Shown: positions 12,123 through 23,040 of the stretch, piece after piece
How the letters are laid out: each line of letters starts with the position of its first letter
How positions within the stretch are numbered: the stretch's first letter is position 1
Assembly (NCBI GenBank): GCA_950097015.1
Contig: CATNEN010000001.1
Span: forward strand, 24,370,501 to 24,434,500
DNA: 64,000 nucleotides
Source: Macrostomum hystrix
Taxonomy: Eukaryota; Platyhelminthes; Macrostomidae
Reading direction: 5' to 3'
Notes under the pieces: generated by a model
Databases searched by the model: none
What the model was told of the DNA's origin: nothing
The model's input: only the letters and a program-made list of their open reading frames with translations
Position numbers and translations under genes: made by a program

Positions 12123-12470
12123 TGATGAGAGAACATTATAATTTATGTTGGCGAAAATCACCTGTGTCAATAACCACACCCTTATTATTGTCTTAACTTT
12201 CAAGTCAGTCGGCAATTTATTTATAATACATGCCTTACATGAAACCCATGACTTACTGGTCATGGTCAACAGATGGACTAATTTGATTTGGCTTGCAATG
12301 ATTTAAATGTAATTTGATATTCTAGACTTTGCTAGGCTGCTGACAGGCTAGACAAGTATTCGACTCGAGTTAATAAACTTTTCTTCCCTTTTTTCTAGGA
12401 TATTTTTTGTACTTTTACAGCTCTGTGTTACCCTCTTATTACACTCATGGTATACCCATGCTATATAAAT
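12123..12470. other. Unique AT-rich spacer
   Basis: Single-copy DNA between two GTCTAAC arrays. No gene seen. Confidence 0.45.
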
Positions 12471-14040
12471 TTGTCTGACAGGTAGATTATCTGTCTAACA
12501 GGTAGATCATCTGTCTAACAGGTAGATCATCTGTCTAACATAAAAATAATCTGTCTAACAGGTAGATCATCTGTCTAACAGGTAGATCATCTGTCTAACA
12601 GGTAGATTATCTGTGTAACAGGTAGATCATCTGTCTAACAGGTAAATCATCTGTCTAACAGGTAAATCATCTGTCTAACAGGTAGATCATCTGTCTAACA
12701 GGTAGATCATCTGTCTAACAGGTAGATCATCTGTCGAACAGGTAGATCATCTGTCTAACAGGTAGATTATCTGTCTAACAGGTAGATCATCTGTCTAACA
12801 TAAAAATAATCTGTCTAACAGGTAGATCATCTGTCTAACAGGTAGATCATCTGTCTAACAGGTAGATTATCTGTGTAACAGGTAGATCATCTGTCTAACA
12901 GGTAAATCATCTGTCTAACAGGTAAATCATCTGTCTAACAGGTAGATCATCTGTCTAACAGGTAGATCATCTGTCTAACAGGTAGATCATCTGTCGAACA
13001 GGTAGATCATCTGTCTAACAGGTAGATTATCTGTCTAACAGGTAGATCATCTGTCTAACATAAAAATAATCTGTCTAACAGGTAGATCATCTGTCTAACA
13101 GGTAGATCATCTGTCTAACAGGTAGATTATCTGTGTAACAGGTAGATCATCTGTCTAACAGGTAAATCATCTGTCTAACAGGTAAATCATCTGTCTAACA
13201 GGTAGATCATCTGTCTAACAGGTAGATCATCTGTCTAACAGGTAGATCATCTGTCGAACAGGTAGATCATCTGTCTAACAGGTAGATTATCTGTCTAACA
13301 GGTAGATCATCTGTCTAACATAAAAATCATCTGTCTAACAGGTAGATCATCTGTCTAACAGGTAGATCATCTGTCTAACAGGTAGATTATCTGTGTAACA
13401 GGTAGATCATCTGTCTAACAGGTAAATCATCTGTCTAACAGGTAAATCATCTGTCTAACAGGTAGATCATCTGTCTAACAGGTAGATCATCTGTCTAACA
13501 GGTAGATCATCTGTCTAACATAAAAATCATCTGTCTAACAGGTAAATCATCTGTCTAACAGGTAAATCATCTGTCTAACAGGTAAATCATCTCTCTAACA
13601 TAAAAATCATCTGTCTAACAGGTAGATTATCTGTCTAACAGGTAAATCATCTGTCTAACAGGTAGATCATCTGTCTAACAGGTAGATTATCTGTCTAACA
13701 TAAAAATCATCTCTCTAACAGGTAGATCATCTGTCTAACATAAAAATCATCTGTCTAACAGGTAGATCATCTGTCTAACAGGTAGATCATCTGTCTAACA
13801 TAAAAATCATCTGTCTAACAGGTAGATCATCTGTCTAACAGGTAGATCATCTGTCTAACAGGTAGATCATCTGTCGAACAGGTAGATCATCTGTCTAACA
13901 GGTAAATTATCTGTCTAACAGGTAGATCATCTGTCTAACAGGTAGATCATCTGTCTAACAGGTAAATCATCTGTCTTACATAAAAATCATCTGTCTAACA
14001 CTTAAATCATCTGTCTAACAGGTAGATTATCTGTCTAACA
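12471..14040. repeat. 20-bp minisatellite (CTGTCTAACAGGTAGATCAT) with a 260-bp higher-order unit
   Basis: About 78 units. The variant decamer TAAAAATAAT/TAAAAATCAT recurs at 12541, 12801, 13061 and 13321, exactly 260 bp (13 units) apart, with the CTGTGTAACA and CTGTCGAACA variants keeping phase. The array therefore grew partly by duplication of a 13-unit block. The last 500 bp lose this order. Confidence 0.97.
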
Positions 14041-14402
14041 GTGAGGCAATTCAGAACAATATGACACTTTACATTAAAATCAAAAATATTTTATTCGCTT
14101 GCTCAATTAGCCTACTCAATAAGTAGTGTAGAACGAAAATTTTAAGCAGTAAATTAGTGCAGTCAATAAAAACACACAAATCGCACAAATAAAATATTCA
14201 TGATCTCTCTCTTTCTCATTAAATGCTTAGTGACGTGATAATTGCCTAGCTGTTTAAATATTTACTGTTTTCACTGCAACTAGAAGCTTTGTGAGAACAG
14301 GACTCGTGGCTGGGTCTAACTCAGTCCATTTGCATTTTATCAGGTGCATCGTCCCACAATTCCTTAATGCGGATGCTAAAAGTATTAAAGTACAAAATTA
14401 GA
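14041..14402. other. Unique AT-rich spacer
   Basis: Single-copy DNA, nothing recognised. Confidence 0.45.
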
Positions 14403-14650
14403 CAGTAGTTAAAGCTACTGTCTAACAGTTGAAGCTACTGTCTAACAGTTGAAGCTACTGTCTAACAGTTGAAGCTACTGTCTAACAGTTGAAGCTACTG
14501 TCTAACAGTTGAAGCTACTGTCTAACAGTTGAAGCTACTGTCTAACAGTTGAAGCTACTGTCTAACAGTTGAAGCTACTGTCTAACAGTTGAAGCTACTG
14601 TCTAACAGTTGAAGCTACTGTCTAACAGTTGAAACTACTGTCTAACAGTA
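14403..14650. repeat. 20-bp minisatellite (CTGTCTAACAGTTGAAGCTA)
   Basis: About 12 nearly identical units, with one A variant in the last. It contains the shared core GTCTAAC. Its near-perfect homogeneity suggests recent expansion. Confidence 0.96.
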
Positions 14651-15057
14651 CAATAAACTTGAATCAAGCTGAAATCTAAGTGAATCTGATTCACAACTCA
14701 AAACCGTATCGCGTGACGATACAGATCAGTGAGCTGGCTTGGGCGATATCAACTAGCTTTGATTTTAACTGGGCGTGGCTCTTAGCGCGTGTTTTGCTGT
14801 CTCGGACTTGAAAGTCTTGTCGGACTTACAAGAACATGCTTTGCACATTCTCAATGGCTGAATAAAATAAAATAATAAAATAGAATAAAATTGAATAAAA
14901 TATGAAATTCTCAAGAGTTCAATTTTTATTACTAAGTTTTTATCTAGTAGTCTATGGTAGTGTTTCCGAATGATGTTGAGAAGCAATTTGGTTATGAGTT
15001 TTTATTTTAATATTTAGCCTGTTGAGTTGTCAGCATCTCTGAATTGGTCCTTCACAG

Positions 15058-15151
15058 TCGCACTGCTCACCTGAGCGAATGGAGCACGGCCGGCTTCTGG
15101 AAGAACGCCATCAACTCTACCATTAACTCTACCATTAACTCTGCGCTTGAC
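15058..15151 (+). CDS. Unassigned internal exon candidate
   Basis: A GC-richer island of 94 bases is bounded by a good acceptor (TTGGTCCTTCACAG) and a consensus donor (GAC/GTGAGTA). Of three frames only one is open: it begins after one base and ends in phase 0, giving 31 residues that start RTAHLSEWSTAGFWKN and continue with NST, NST and NSA. Two sequons (NST) come from a 12-bp micro-duplication, which suggests an extracellular or lumenal protein. I do not recognise the family. A possible downstream continuation near 15515 would end quickly at a stop before AATAAA at about 15589; this is speculative. Confidence 0.4.
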
Positions 15152-15237
15152 GTGAGTACGTTGGAGAGCATTGTGCTGAATGGTAAATTATGTCTCACCG
15201 TCGTAAATGAATGAGAAGGATAATGGTGAACTGAGAG

Positions 15238-15470
15238 GAAGAGTGGCTTGAGTGAGAAGGAGAGGGGTAGAGTGAGAAGGAGAGTGGTAGAGTGAGAAGG
15301 AGAGTGGTAGAGTGAGAAGTAGAGGGGGGATAAGGGGAAAGGAGAGTGGTAGAGTGAGTAAGAGAGTTTTAGGGTGAGAAGGAGAGTGGTAGAGTGAGAA
15401 GTAGAGGGGTAGAGTGAGAAGTAGAGGGGTAGAGTGAGAAGTAGAGGGGTAGAGTGAGAAGGAGAAGATG
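15238..15470. repeat. Degenerate 20-bp purine-rich array
   Basis: About 11 copies of GAGAAGGAGAGTGGTAGAGT with variation. Minus-strand frames here are low-complexity artefacts. Confidence 0.88.
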
Positions 15471-16859
15471 AGAAGCAGAAGCTGAAATGATAATAGCACA
15501 GTAAGTGTGTGAGCCAGTGTTGGAGGTCACTGTCACGATAACCCATAGCCCCTCTCGTGACAGCTGGCTGATGTGACAGCGTCTGGGGCAATAAATCAAA
15601 GTTAATTAGATTAAAAAAAGTTGCTCATATACTTAAGCGCTGTTGTCGCCTGCTCTAAATATTTTCATGTTTATTTCCTTAATTGTGTAAAAAATTTAAC
15701 GATTTCATAAAAAATCGACGAATCAAAAGTGCACGACCTTTCGGTCAAGTCACCGAGAATTATAACTAATGAGTTAGGAAATAGTATTAAAGCTATACAG
15801 TATTAGTCTTATCAGCGACTGTCAACTGAAATTCAGCTCAATGATTTGTCATCTTATCGAAAAAAAATCTTTAGTCTGACCAGCTGGTGGGTCGCTTTTG
15901 ATGATTAATAGAATTTTCCATTATGTTATTGAGTTCCATTATCATCAGCCACGACTTCCGCCCCGCTGACAGTTGTGTGGAGACACAGATAGATAGATAG
16001 GTAGATAGATAGATAGATAGATGGGTAGATAGATAGATGGTTTTACCGTGGACAAAGTGAATTGAAAAAGCAAATCAAAAGCTAAGATTACACTAGATTA
16101 CGGAAAACAATTAGGATAAAAGGCAAAGCTAGGTGAGGCATGGCGCAGATTGTGTGACTACAATTTTTTTAATTGGCAACAGAAGCAGCAATTTCGTGCG
16201 AGTCATCTCTAATTTCCCCCTGGGTAAGAGTGAGTCAGTCCCGCTAGCGAACAATTACTGGGGGAAAAAGATAAGACATATCAAATCCAGCATTTTTCAG
16301 GAGGAAATTACAAAAATCCCCAATCTCAATGGATTTTTGTTTCAACGTTTATGAAAAAGAAAAACTCATTTCAACGATAAGAAGATAAAAAAGGTATGGA
16401 GGCTTGTGAATTGGGAAGGTGTGATGATTTAGTCTCTGGGCTCACTGGCTGTTGCCAAGGCCTACCAGCGGTGCCGGTGGGGCAGAGACTCAGAGGTTGG
16501 TCAGAGTATGAGACTTGGGGCAGTGCTCACAAATCTAGTTTGCTCTGGATGCAGGTGAGATGAAGGTTTGAGGTATGCCGGCATCATTGTGTGTGAGTGG
16601 GTGGGGATGAAGCTGACAACCTCCCTCCTCCCCTACCCCGCTGCCTGTGAGCAGCGCATGCGGTTACAGACGGCGGGTGAGGCGGTCTTTTGGGAAGGGT
16701 TGGGGGTAGATGGATTTGAGAACAGAGTAAGCTGGGGTTGGCTGAGGTTTGGGGACCCACAGTACAACCCGACTGCACGGCTAGGGGGATCAGGAATTGA
16801 ATCTAGGTAGCAAAAATAAGAACGTGGTTTTTTGGTTTAAAAAAAATCTGTCTTTGCTG
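15471..16859. other. Unique DNA; one higher-GC patch of unknown nature
   Basis: Mostly AT-rich single-copy sequence. From 16430 to 16810 the GC content rises and both strands have short open frames. The end of the patch (AGGAATTGAATCTAGG) resembles a decayed tRNA B box, so it may be an old SINE. No protein domain was recognised. Confidence 0.35.
15987..16040. repeat. (GATA)n microsatellite
   Basis: About 13 GATA tetramers with two G substitutions. Confidence 0.93.
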
Positions 16860-17034
16860 ATTGGCTGGTCTCAGGCATTCGCATTCAAGCTTATTCGCCT
16901 TCAATATCTGGAACTGGCTGGCTCGGCGGGCTCTCGATGAGGCCGCTGCACTGACGGCTCACTGACTGGCCAGATCACGATTTCGCACCCAACCACCCCG
17001 GCATTGCAGCAGCTCTCAGGCTTTGGGTCACGTG
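16860..17034 (+). promoter_or_regulatory. Possible IPMK promoter region: inverted CCAAT and TCACGTGA E-box
   Basis: ATTGG at 16860 and the symmetric E-box TCACGTGA at 17028-17035 lie in GC-rich DNA just upstream of the first recognised IPMK coding segment. This fits a TATA-less housekeeping promoter, but no transcript start can be seen and the motifs are short. Confidence 0.25.
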
Positions 17035-17219
17035 AGCGGCACACTGCAGTCGCTGGAGTCACTAGTCCGCTGCTGTGGCGGCAGCCGCCACCGGCGACAC
17101 CGAAACAGCGGCGGCGGCGGCAGCAGCGGTTGCGATGGCAGCCACGGCGACTGCATTCGGCACTGTAGCGGAGTCTGTTGTCACTCGAATAGTCTTCAAT
17201 CCGAATTCCTAACTTCTAG

Positions 17220-17385
17220 CTTCGGTGACGGCGGTGACATTAAAGTACACAGCGAACTAGAATTCGAAGGAGGCTGCGACGGCGGCCTGTTCGGCGGCCA
17301 GTGGCGTCGGTGGTGCCCGCTGCCTGCGGGTTTGAGCAGCTATGAGCATCAGGTGGGCGGTCACGGCCTGCTCTGCGGCGAGAAG
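17220..17385 (+). CDS. IPMK: IPMK, upstream coding segment (5' end unresolved)
   Basis: The end of this segment reads HQVGGHGLLCGEK, which matches the conserved HQVAGH entry into the IPMK kinase fold. It is followed by AAG/GTGAGC, a donor in phase 0. I placed the left boundary at the acceptor-like CTAACTTCTAG ending at 17219, which has a branch-point-like CTAAC. The same frame is open back to 16966, but it contains no ATG there, so the true start must be in another exon or the boundary is different. The residues before HQVGGH (GDGGDIKV and a Gly/Cys-rich stretch) are low complexity and may not all be translated. It joins in phase with the exon at 17989. Confidence 0.6.
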
Positions 17386-17578
17386 GTGAGCCCGGCAACC
17401 TGACCGGTCTTGGACGCTCAAAGCACCGGGTTTCATTCGAATCCGTTCTTATTATGGGTGCTCCAAAAATTGATAATAATTGCAGGAGGGCTGCGGCCAA
17501 TGGCACATCATTCGGTGACACTTGACACGCAGCCAGCGAGTACGCAATTCTGACCATCTCGCTGACTCCTGAGCACTT

Positions 17579-17785
17579 CATCTGCCCTGACTTTCTCATC
17601 GTCAGGCAGTGTACACTTGACTGTGCCTTGGAGGTTGGCCCTCAAGAGTGTAAATTGCACGACAAGCCACCAAGCCTTCTCTCCGCGGCTGCGCCCCAAA
17701 TGAATGCGGCCTCACCGCGGAATCGAACTCAGGGACCTTGGTGCGAGAGGCAAACGCGTTAGACCGCTCTGCCACCGACCCCCAT
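17579..17785 (-). mobile_element. tRNA-derived SINE, near full length
   Basis: On the minus strand the element starts with a tRNA-like head with A box (GGCAGAGCGGTCTAACGCG) and B box (GAGTTCGATTCC). The body continues through GGGGCGCAGCCGCGGAGAGA and GGGCCAACCTCCAAGGCACA and ends in a hairpin-forming tail (CTGAC..GTCAG) CAGGGCAGA. The head is Leu/Ser-like but the acceptor stem does not pair, so it is not a working tRNA. Other copies lie at 7.07, 17.83, 23.05 and 23.93 kb. It sits inside the IPMK intron in antisense orientation. Confidence 0.8.
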
Positions 17786-17828
17786 AGCTGATCCAAGGTC
17801 TGCACTCTCCGGCACACACTCAGGAGTG

Positions 17829-17985
17829 TACACCTGCCCTGACTTTCTTATCGTCAGGCAGTGTACACTCTCACTGTAATAAAGAGATTGGTCCCACACA
17901 AATGAATGTGGCCTCGTCGCGGATTCGAACTCAGGGACCTTGGCGCGAGAAGCAATCGCGCTCTACCACTCACCCCGCTTACTCA
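17829..17985 (-). mobile_element. tRNA-derived SINE copy abutting the IPMK splice acceptor
   Basis: Same family as the copy at 17579-17785, with a partly different body. The head (GTGGTAGAGCGCGATTGC, then GAGTTCGAATCC) and the tail hairpin are kept. The 5' end of the SINE lies immediately next to CTTACTCACAG, the acceptor of the main IPMK exon. The annotated-looking open frame upstream of the exon (17902-17988) is SINE sequence and should not be translated. Confidence 0.75.
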
Positions 17986-17988
17986 CAG

Positions 17989-18792
17989 GCTAAAATCCTA
18001 TCGGACGGTCGCGGCGCACTCTACAAACCTGTGCAACGCGAGCCGAAAGGCTGGCAGGAGGTGGACTTTTACCGCGCCGTGGCTGCCAGGCAACTGTCGC
18101 CAGGTCCAAGGACCTCCTCTGAGCCGCTGGTGGATCGCCTGGCGGCCTTCCTACCCCGCTATTGCGGCCTGTACCGGCATCCTACAAGCGGCAGGTTCTA
18201 CATCGGCATGGAGGACCTGCTTCGCGGCCTACGCAGGCCCTGCGTCATGGACTGCAAGATGGGCGGCAGGTCAACGCCACCCGGGGCGCCGGTATCCAAG
18301 CACCTGCTGCAGCGGGCCATGTACACCCACCGGGAGAAGCTGGGCTTCATCATCACCGGCTTCAAGGTGTTTCCGACTGGCAAGAAGGCCGCTCGCTACT
18401 ATTCAATCATGCACGGCCGCTCACTCAACGAGGAGGGCGTATTCGCCAAGGGCTTCCGTCCGTTCCTGGCGTCAGCCGGCAGTCAGGCTCGAATCTGCCG
18501 GGTCGCGGGCGAAGTCATTCGCCAGCTGGAGCTGCTGCGGCTCTGGTTCTCGGAGCAGCGCTGCTACCTGTTCTACGCGAGCTCGCTGCTCATCGCGTAC
18601 GAGTCGGCGCCAGCTCAGCCGGACGATCTGGGAGTTGTAGTCCGCATGGTGGACTTTGCACACGCCTCGGCTGCTTCATCAGCTGCGCCCGGTCCAACAG
18701 ATGACAACTACCTCCTGGGACTCGGTCGCCTCATTGACTACTATCGGCGAGTGGTTGCTGAGCACAGCAAAGCAGAGCTTATACTGACATGA
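17989..18792 (+). CDS. IPMK: Inositol polyphosphate multikinase, main catalytic exon
   Basis: This exon gives 267 residues plus TGA and starts in phase 0 after CTTACTCACAG. It encodes nearly all of an inositol polyphosphate kinase (IPK family): AKILSDGRGALYKPVQ (nucleotide-binding lobe), FLPRYCGLY, the signature PxxxDxKxG as PCVMDCKMG (exon residues 84-92), LGFIITGFKVF, HGRSLNEEG, FYASSLLIAYE (SSLL motif) and VRMVDFAHA with the metal-binding Asp. It ends with DDNYLLGLGRLIDYY. HGRSL and the short spacing favour IPMK over IP3-3-kinase or IP6K. IPMK phosphorylates Ins(1,4,5)P3 and InsP4 to InsP5 and can act as a nuclear PI 3-kinase. The large loop that human IPMK has between SSLL and the Asp motif is very short here. 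The upstream segment ends at 17385; the intron is 603 bases. Confidence 0.88.
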   Translation, partial: AKILSDGRGALYKPVQREPKGWQEVDFYRAVAARQLSPGPRTSSEPLVDRLAAFLPRYCGLYRHPTSGRFYIGMEDLLRGLRRPCVMDCKMGGRSTPPGAPVSKHLLQRAMYTHREKLGFIITGFKVFPTGKKAARYYSIMHGRSLNEEGVFAKGFRPFLASAGSQARICRVAGEVIRQLELLRLWFSEQRCYLFYASSLLIAYESAPAQPDDLGVVVRMVDFAHASAASSAAPGPTDDNYLLGLGRLIDYYRRVVAEHSKAELILT

Positions 18793-19240
18793 GGGCCTGA
18801 AGCAATGTCAGCTCATTATTTCAATGCGATAGTCCCCGCAGCCGTATGCCTGCATCTTAGGTCACGAAATACTTCAGCAAACGAGCGCCATACTACTTAT
18901 TAGTAGGACTGTTAGATGGCAGTCTTGATGTGAGAGTTTTTTCAGTGGCAAGAAAAGTATGAGCTGACAACTGATAGAGTATTTTGGTTTCGTCTTTGCT
19001 TATTCATAATTATTCATTATGCGCAATGTTTCTCAGTGTCCTGTTCCTCTGACTTTTGCTAATATTCTTTTTAGTCAAAACCTTCTCGCACTTAAAATAT
19101 CTGCACCGAATATGCCCTACTTGCTAGAAAAATTATTTATATTTCATGCAATAGATGACCAACTACAGTGCCATTCTGTTCTCTCCACAAGTATTAAAAT
19201 CCTAAACATTCTCTAAACCTCTTAGACTATCACTAGCCAT
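18793..19240. other. IPMK 3' flank
   Basis: AT-rich single-copy DNA after the IPMK stop; it probably includes the 3' UTR. I see no AATAAA close to the stop. The 65-codon frame at 19019 has no recognisable feature. Confidence 0.4.
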
Positions 19241-19460
19241 ATGTCCTCACACCCTAGACAATGTCCTCACACCCTAGACAATGTACTCACACCCTAGACA
19301 ATGTCCTCAAACCCTAGACAATGTCCTCACACCCTAGACAATGTCCTCAAACCCTAGACAATGTCCTCACACCCTAGACAATGTCCTCAAACCCTAGACA
19401 ATGTCCTCAAACCCTAGACAATGTCCTCAAACCCTAGACAATGTCCTCACACCCTAGACT
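19241..19460. repeat. 20-bp minisatellite (ATGTCCTCACACCCTAGACA)
   Basis: Eleven units with CACACC/CAAACC variants. Confidence 0.97.
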
Positions 19461-20140
19461 ATGCCTTCATGGAACAAGATATCGATAAATTTTCCTTTAT
19501 GTTTTACTTTTTCTGGATGTTGTTCATGGTTTTCTGTCCGCGTCAATTATATATTTCTGTGTCAAGCCAATTCTTAAAACCTTTAGACTGCTTTGCTTTC
19601 ATGTCCGACCCCACATGTCAGTCTGGCCTCACTCCATCCCGTCTGTATTCAAATTATTACTCAGTGCTATAAAAAGCATTTTTATTTAAGTGTATTTAAA
19701 ATAGAATGCAGTCCGCAGTTCATCAAGCAACTGTGAGCACGAATTTCAAGCGGTAATGCCAAAAATCTTAACAGGAAAGTTTTTAGCTCAGCAGAGCGTG
19801 ATAGCGCGTCCAGACACAATGACCCAGGCTCATTTATTTTCCTGAGTTGTGCTCAAACCAGCCGACTCGCCGGTGTGTTGTCAGTGACAACAAAAACTCA
19901 GTCAATCTTTCCCACCCCCTTTTCCTGTCAGTCTGGGGACAGCCGACACTGACTTGGCAGGAATCCCGGCTGTTCAGGGGTAAAATCTGAAGCAAAATCT
20001 GATAAACAAACTAAAACGATCATTCAGAACGAGATTGATCAGGTGTCTGGCGATGGCTTTTAACTTTAGACTGAAAACTGTCTCGCGAAAGTTAACTAGA
20101 GGTCATAAAACCGACTGGTTATCAAGCACTGAATCAGTTC
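19461..20140. other. Unique DNA between IPMK and ephrin
   Basis: Single-copy intergenic DNA; nothing recognised. Confidence 0.45.
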
Positions 20141-20370
20141 GTTAATCTCATTAGATCGTTAATCTCACCAGCTCGTTAATCTCACCAGCTCGTTAATCTC
20201 ACCAGCTCGTTAATCTCACCAGCTCGTTAATCTCACCAGCTCGTTAATCTCACCAGCTCGTTAATCTCACCAGCTCGTTAATCTCACTAGTTCGCTTATC
20301 TCACCAGCTCGTTAATCTCACCAGCTCGTTAATCTCACCAGCTCGTTAATCTCACCAGCTCGTTAATCTC
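20141..20370. repeat. 17-bp minisatellite (AGCTCGTTAATCTCACC)
   Basis: About 13 units, mostly identical. Confidence 0.96.
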
Positions 20371-21099
20371 TAAGTTACTGATAAAGAGAACTAGAAATTT
20401 TTTTCTCTAGAATATTGTAATCTCTAGAATATGTTAAGCGCTTGAGTCTCGAAAGGAGATTTTATTCAATTTAATCCTGTTTAGCGGTACAATTTTCGTT
20501 GGTTGCATCTCTACTTCAAGTAGGAGGCTGTGAGCATGCACAGTAAATAAACAATAAATTCAATCCCGGAGGTCTTGGACATTACAAATCTGAATTCAAC
20601 AATGAACGAACAAATACTTCAATATAATATCTATATAATAATTGCATACCGTCAACTCCTTTGAGCTAAATACATGAATCAATGTGATGCTGCTCATTTG
20701 GAAATAAGTAAATTTACATTTCTAAGTCAAATTCAGTCTTAATAGTCGCTTTGTAGTCAATGCAGTAAGCAAAACAATTTTTGCCGAATTTTGAGACAAA
20801 AACTTCTGAGAAATGAGATAATTGTGAAATCTGACAAAACTAGGTTTCCATCAGCACTGCCAAGAGAGGCACTGTACATTTGAGAAGCTATTTTTAGACA
20901 AACCAATAAGAGTCAACAGAAGGGGGAGAAAAAGTTAATGTACGAGTACGCGACTGATTTTCCGTCTCCTTCAATAGCCAATCAAAATAGAGTTAAAAAA
21001 AATGATTCAGCAAATTTCTCACGATACTCTTTTGAAAGACATTTTTTTCAGTGAATTGAAGCAAAACCTACTAGCTATAGGATATTATCGAATGGGATT
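20371..21099. other. Ephrin 3' flank
   Basis: AT-rich DNA downstream of the ephrin stop on the minus strand; the 3' UTR should lie here. A minus-strand AATAAA occurs at 20461-20466, about 640 bases past the stop, as one possible polyadenylation signal. Confidence 0.4.
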
Positions 21100-21233
21100 T
21101 CAAGCGAAACACTCGACTGTTGAGAGTAGAATCCGCAGGCAAGCAAGGCCGGCCACTGCCGCTGCGGTTGGCATGGCAACCGCCGAGCCGGTGATCAGGT
21201 TGCTCATGCGAGAGTAGTCTGGGTGCTCCATGT
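21100..21233 (-). CDS. efn: Ephrin exon 6: end of linker and probable GPI-anchor signal
   Basis: A terminal exon of 134 bases with acceptor CGTTTCATTCGCAG. It takes two bases to complete the split codon left by exon 5 and then codes 43 residues and TGA. The tail is a small-residue region (RMSNLITGSA), a hydrophobic stretch (AVAMPTAAAVAGLACL), one Arg, ILLSTVECFA and stop. There is no cytoplasmic tail and no PDZ ligand. This fits a GPI-anchor addition signal, so the protein would be ephrin-A-like in attachment. The Arg within the hydrophobic tail is unusual, so a truncated transmembrane tail is a less likely alternative. Confidence 0.68.
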
Positions 21234-21259
21234 CTGCGAATGAAACGAATGAGCGATGA

Positions 21260-21502
<243 letters not shown>

Positions 21503-22242
21503 CCGAACAAACAGCAAAAGTCAGGCACAAACCGCATGCCTAGAATCAAAGAATTCATATCTCTAATGAACCAGCCCATCTCTCTGCGGCTCGGCCTCAT
21601 TAATCTCCGTGGCCCAGTTCAGTCTAACAAAGTGGAGAAAGACCTCGGCACGAACTGACCTCACAAAAAGCGGCAACGAACTCAGCTGAGCAGTTCCGAT
21701 CTCAACCTAGCTAGGCGGCATCGGTAATGCAGAAAAAACAAGCAATTTCCCATCCTATCTGCTGGCCTAGCAGTCGGCGCTGACCTAGTTCGCTCATTTA
21801 TTCGTTTTTTTCTGTCTTTCTTCCTGAAAGCAACTCAGACTCACTCGTGTTACTCAATCATTCTTACCCCCACTAATCCCATTCTCCCGTGTCCCCTTTG
21901 CGGTTTAACGGAAAATGATAATTCCCTTGGTCCCTCCCTCTTATTATATATTATCTTATCTTTGTTAGCCTCTTTAAATGCAACTCAAAGTCTTGCCCCG
22001 GGGGCTTTTTGATGATGACGTCATAGCATCAATTTGTGTTTGTTGTGTGTTTTTATAAACCTTGAACACAGTTCTCAGGATTATATAGTAATTGATTAGA
22101 AAATTTAAGCCTTTATAGAATCAAAACAAAGTCCCACTTATGATGGCAGAAATTTGATAGTTTTGTTGAATAGCATCGCTTTGCCTAACCTTCGTTTAGT
22201 AAGAGAATGAAATCATTTCTCGTTAGGGTTTGAATATATAGA
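21503..22242. other. Ephrin intron 5, unique part
   Basis: Single-copy intron sequence; nothing recognised. Confidence 0.45.
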
Positions 22243-22730
22243 TTGGGAGAGGGAGTGGGAGAGGGAGAGGGAGAGGGAGTGGGAGAGGGAGTGGGAGAGG
22301 GAGAGGGAGAGGGAGAGGGAGAGGGAGAGGGAGTGGGAGATGGAGAGGGAGTGGGAGATGGAGAGGGAGAGGGAGAGGGAGAGGGAGAGGAAGTGGGAGA
22401 TGGAGAGGGAGAGGGAGAGGGAGAGGGAGATGGAGAGGGAGTGGGAGAGGGAGAGGGAGAGGGAGAGGGAGAGTGAGAGGGAGAGGGAGAGGGAGAGGGA
22501 GAGGGAGAGGGAGAGGGAGAGGGAGAGGGAGAGGGAGAGGGAGAGGGAGAGGGAGAGGGAGAGGGAGTGGGAGAGGGAGTGGGAGTGGGAGATGGAGAGG
22601 GAGAGGGAGAGGGAGAGGGAGAGGGAGAGGGAGAGGGAGAGGGAGAGGGAGTGGGAGAGGGAGTGGGAGTGGGAGTGGGAGATGGAGAGGGAGAGGGAGT
22701 GGGAGAGGGAGAGGGAGGGGGAGAGGGAGA
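22243..22730. repeat. 6-bp purine array (GGGAGA/GGGAGT)
   Basis: About 81 hexamers, with GGGAGT and TGGAGA interruptions. Pure GA strand asymmetry makes all frames open. Confidence 0.96.
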
Positions 22731-23040
22731 CTGAGGTGATCGCCAGCAGTCGCAGAAAGCAAGAATTTAATATCGTAAACAGCTAGCTTAACATTAGAAT
22801 TTAACCTCCAACTAAGCTTCAAACGCTCCTCAACGATGTGATAATTAAAGAGATAATCCGATTCAGTAAAGAAATTTTCATAAACATTTTCTATCAATTA
22901 TTTTTCCCATTAAGATATTAGCAGAGCATCTGTTCTTTACGCTAATGATGCTCTTAAAAAATGTGTCAAGAAACGACGCCAATTAAAAATATGCAATTAC
23001 AGGTGCGAATTCTTATGAGTTTAACAATATTGCGTGTGGT

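Noticed and set aside
9099-14650. CRISPR-like appearance: short repeats (GTCTAAC..) with varying spacers
   Set aside because: Spacers are themselves near-identical tandem units of 8-15 bp, no cas genes are present, and the genome is animal. These are minisatellites.
17701-17785. Apparent functional tRNA gene on the minus strand
   Set aside because: A and B boxes are present, but the acceptor and anticodon arms do not pair properly and the sequence continues into a SINE body repeated elsewhere.
17902-17988. N-terminal extension of IPMK (MNVASSRIRTQG..)
   Set aside because: This is antisense SINE sequence read through before the splice acceptor at 17987-17988. Phase and homology place the exon start at 17989.
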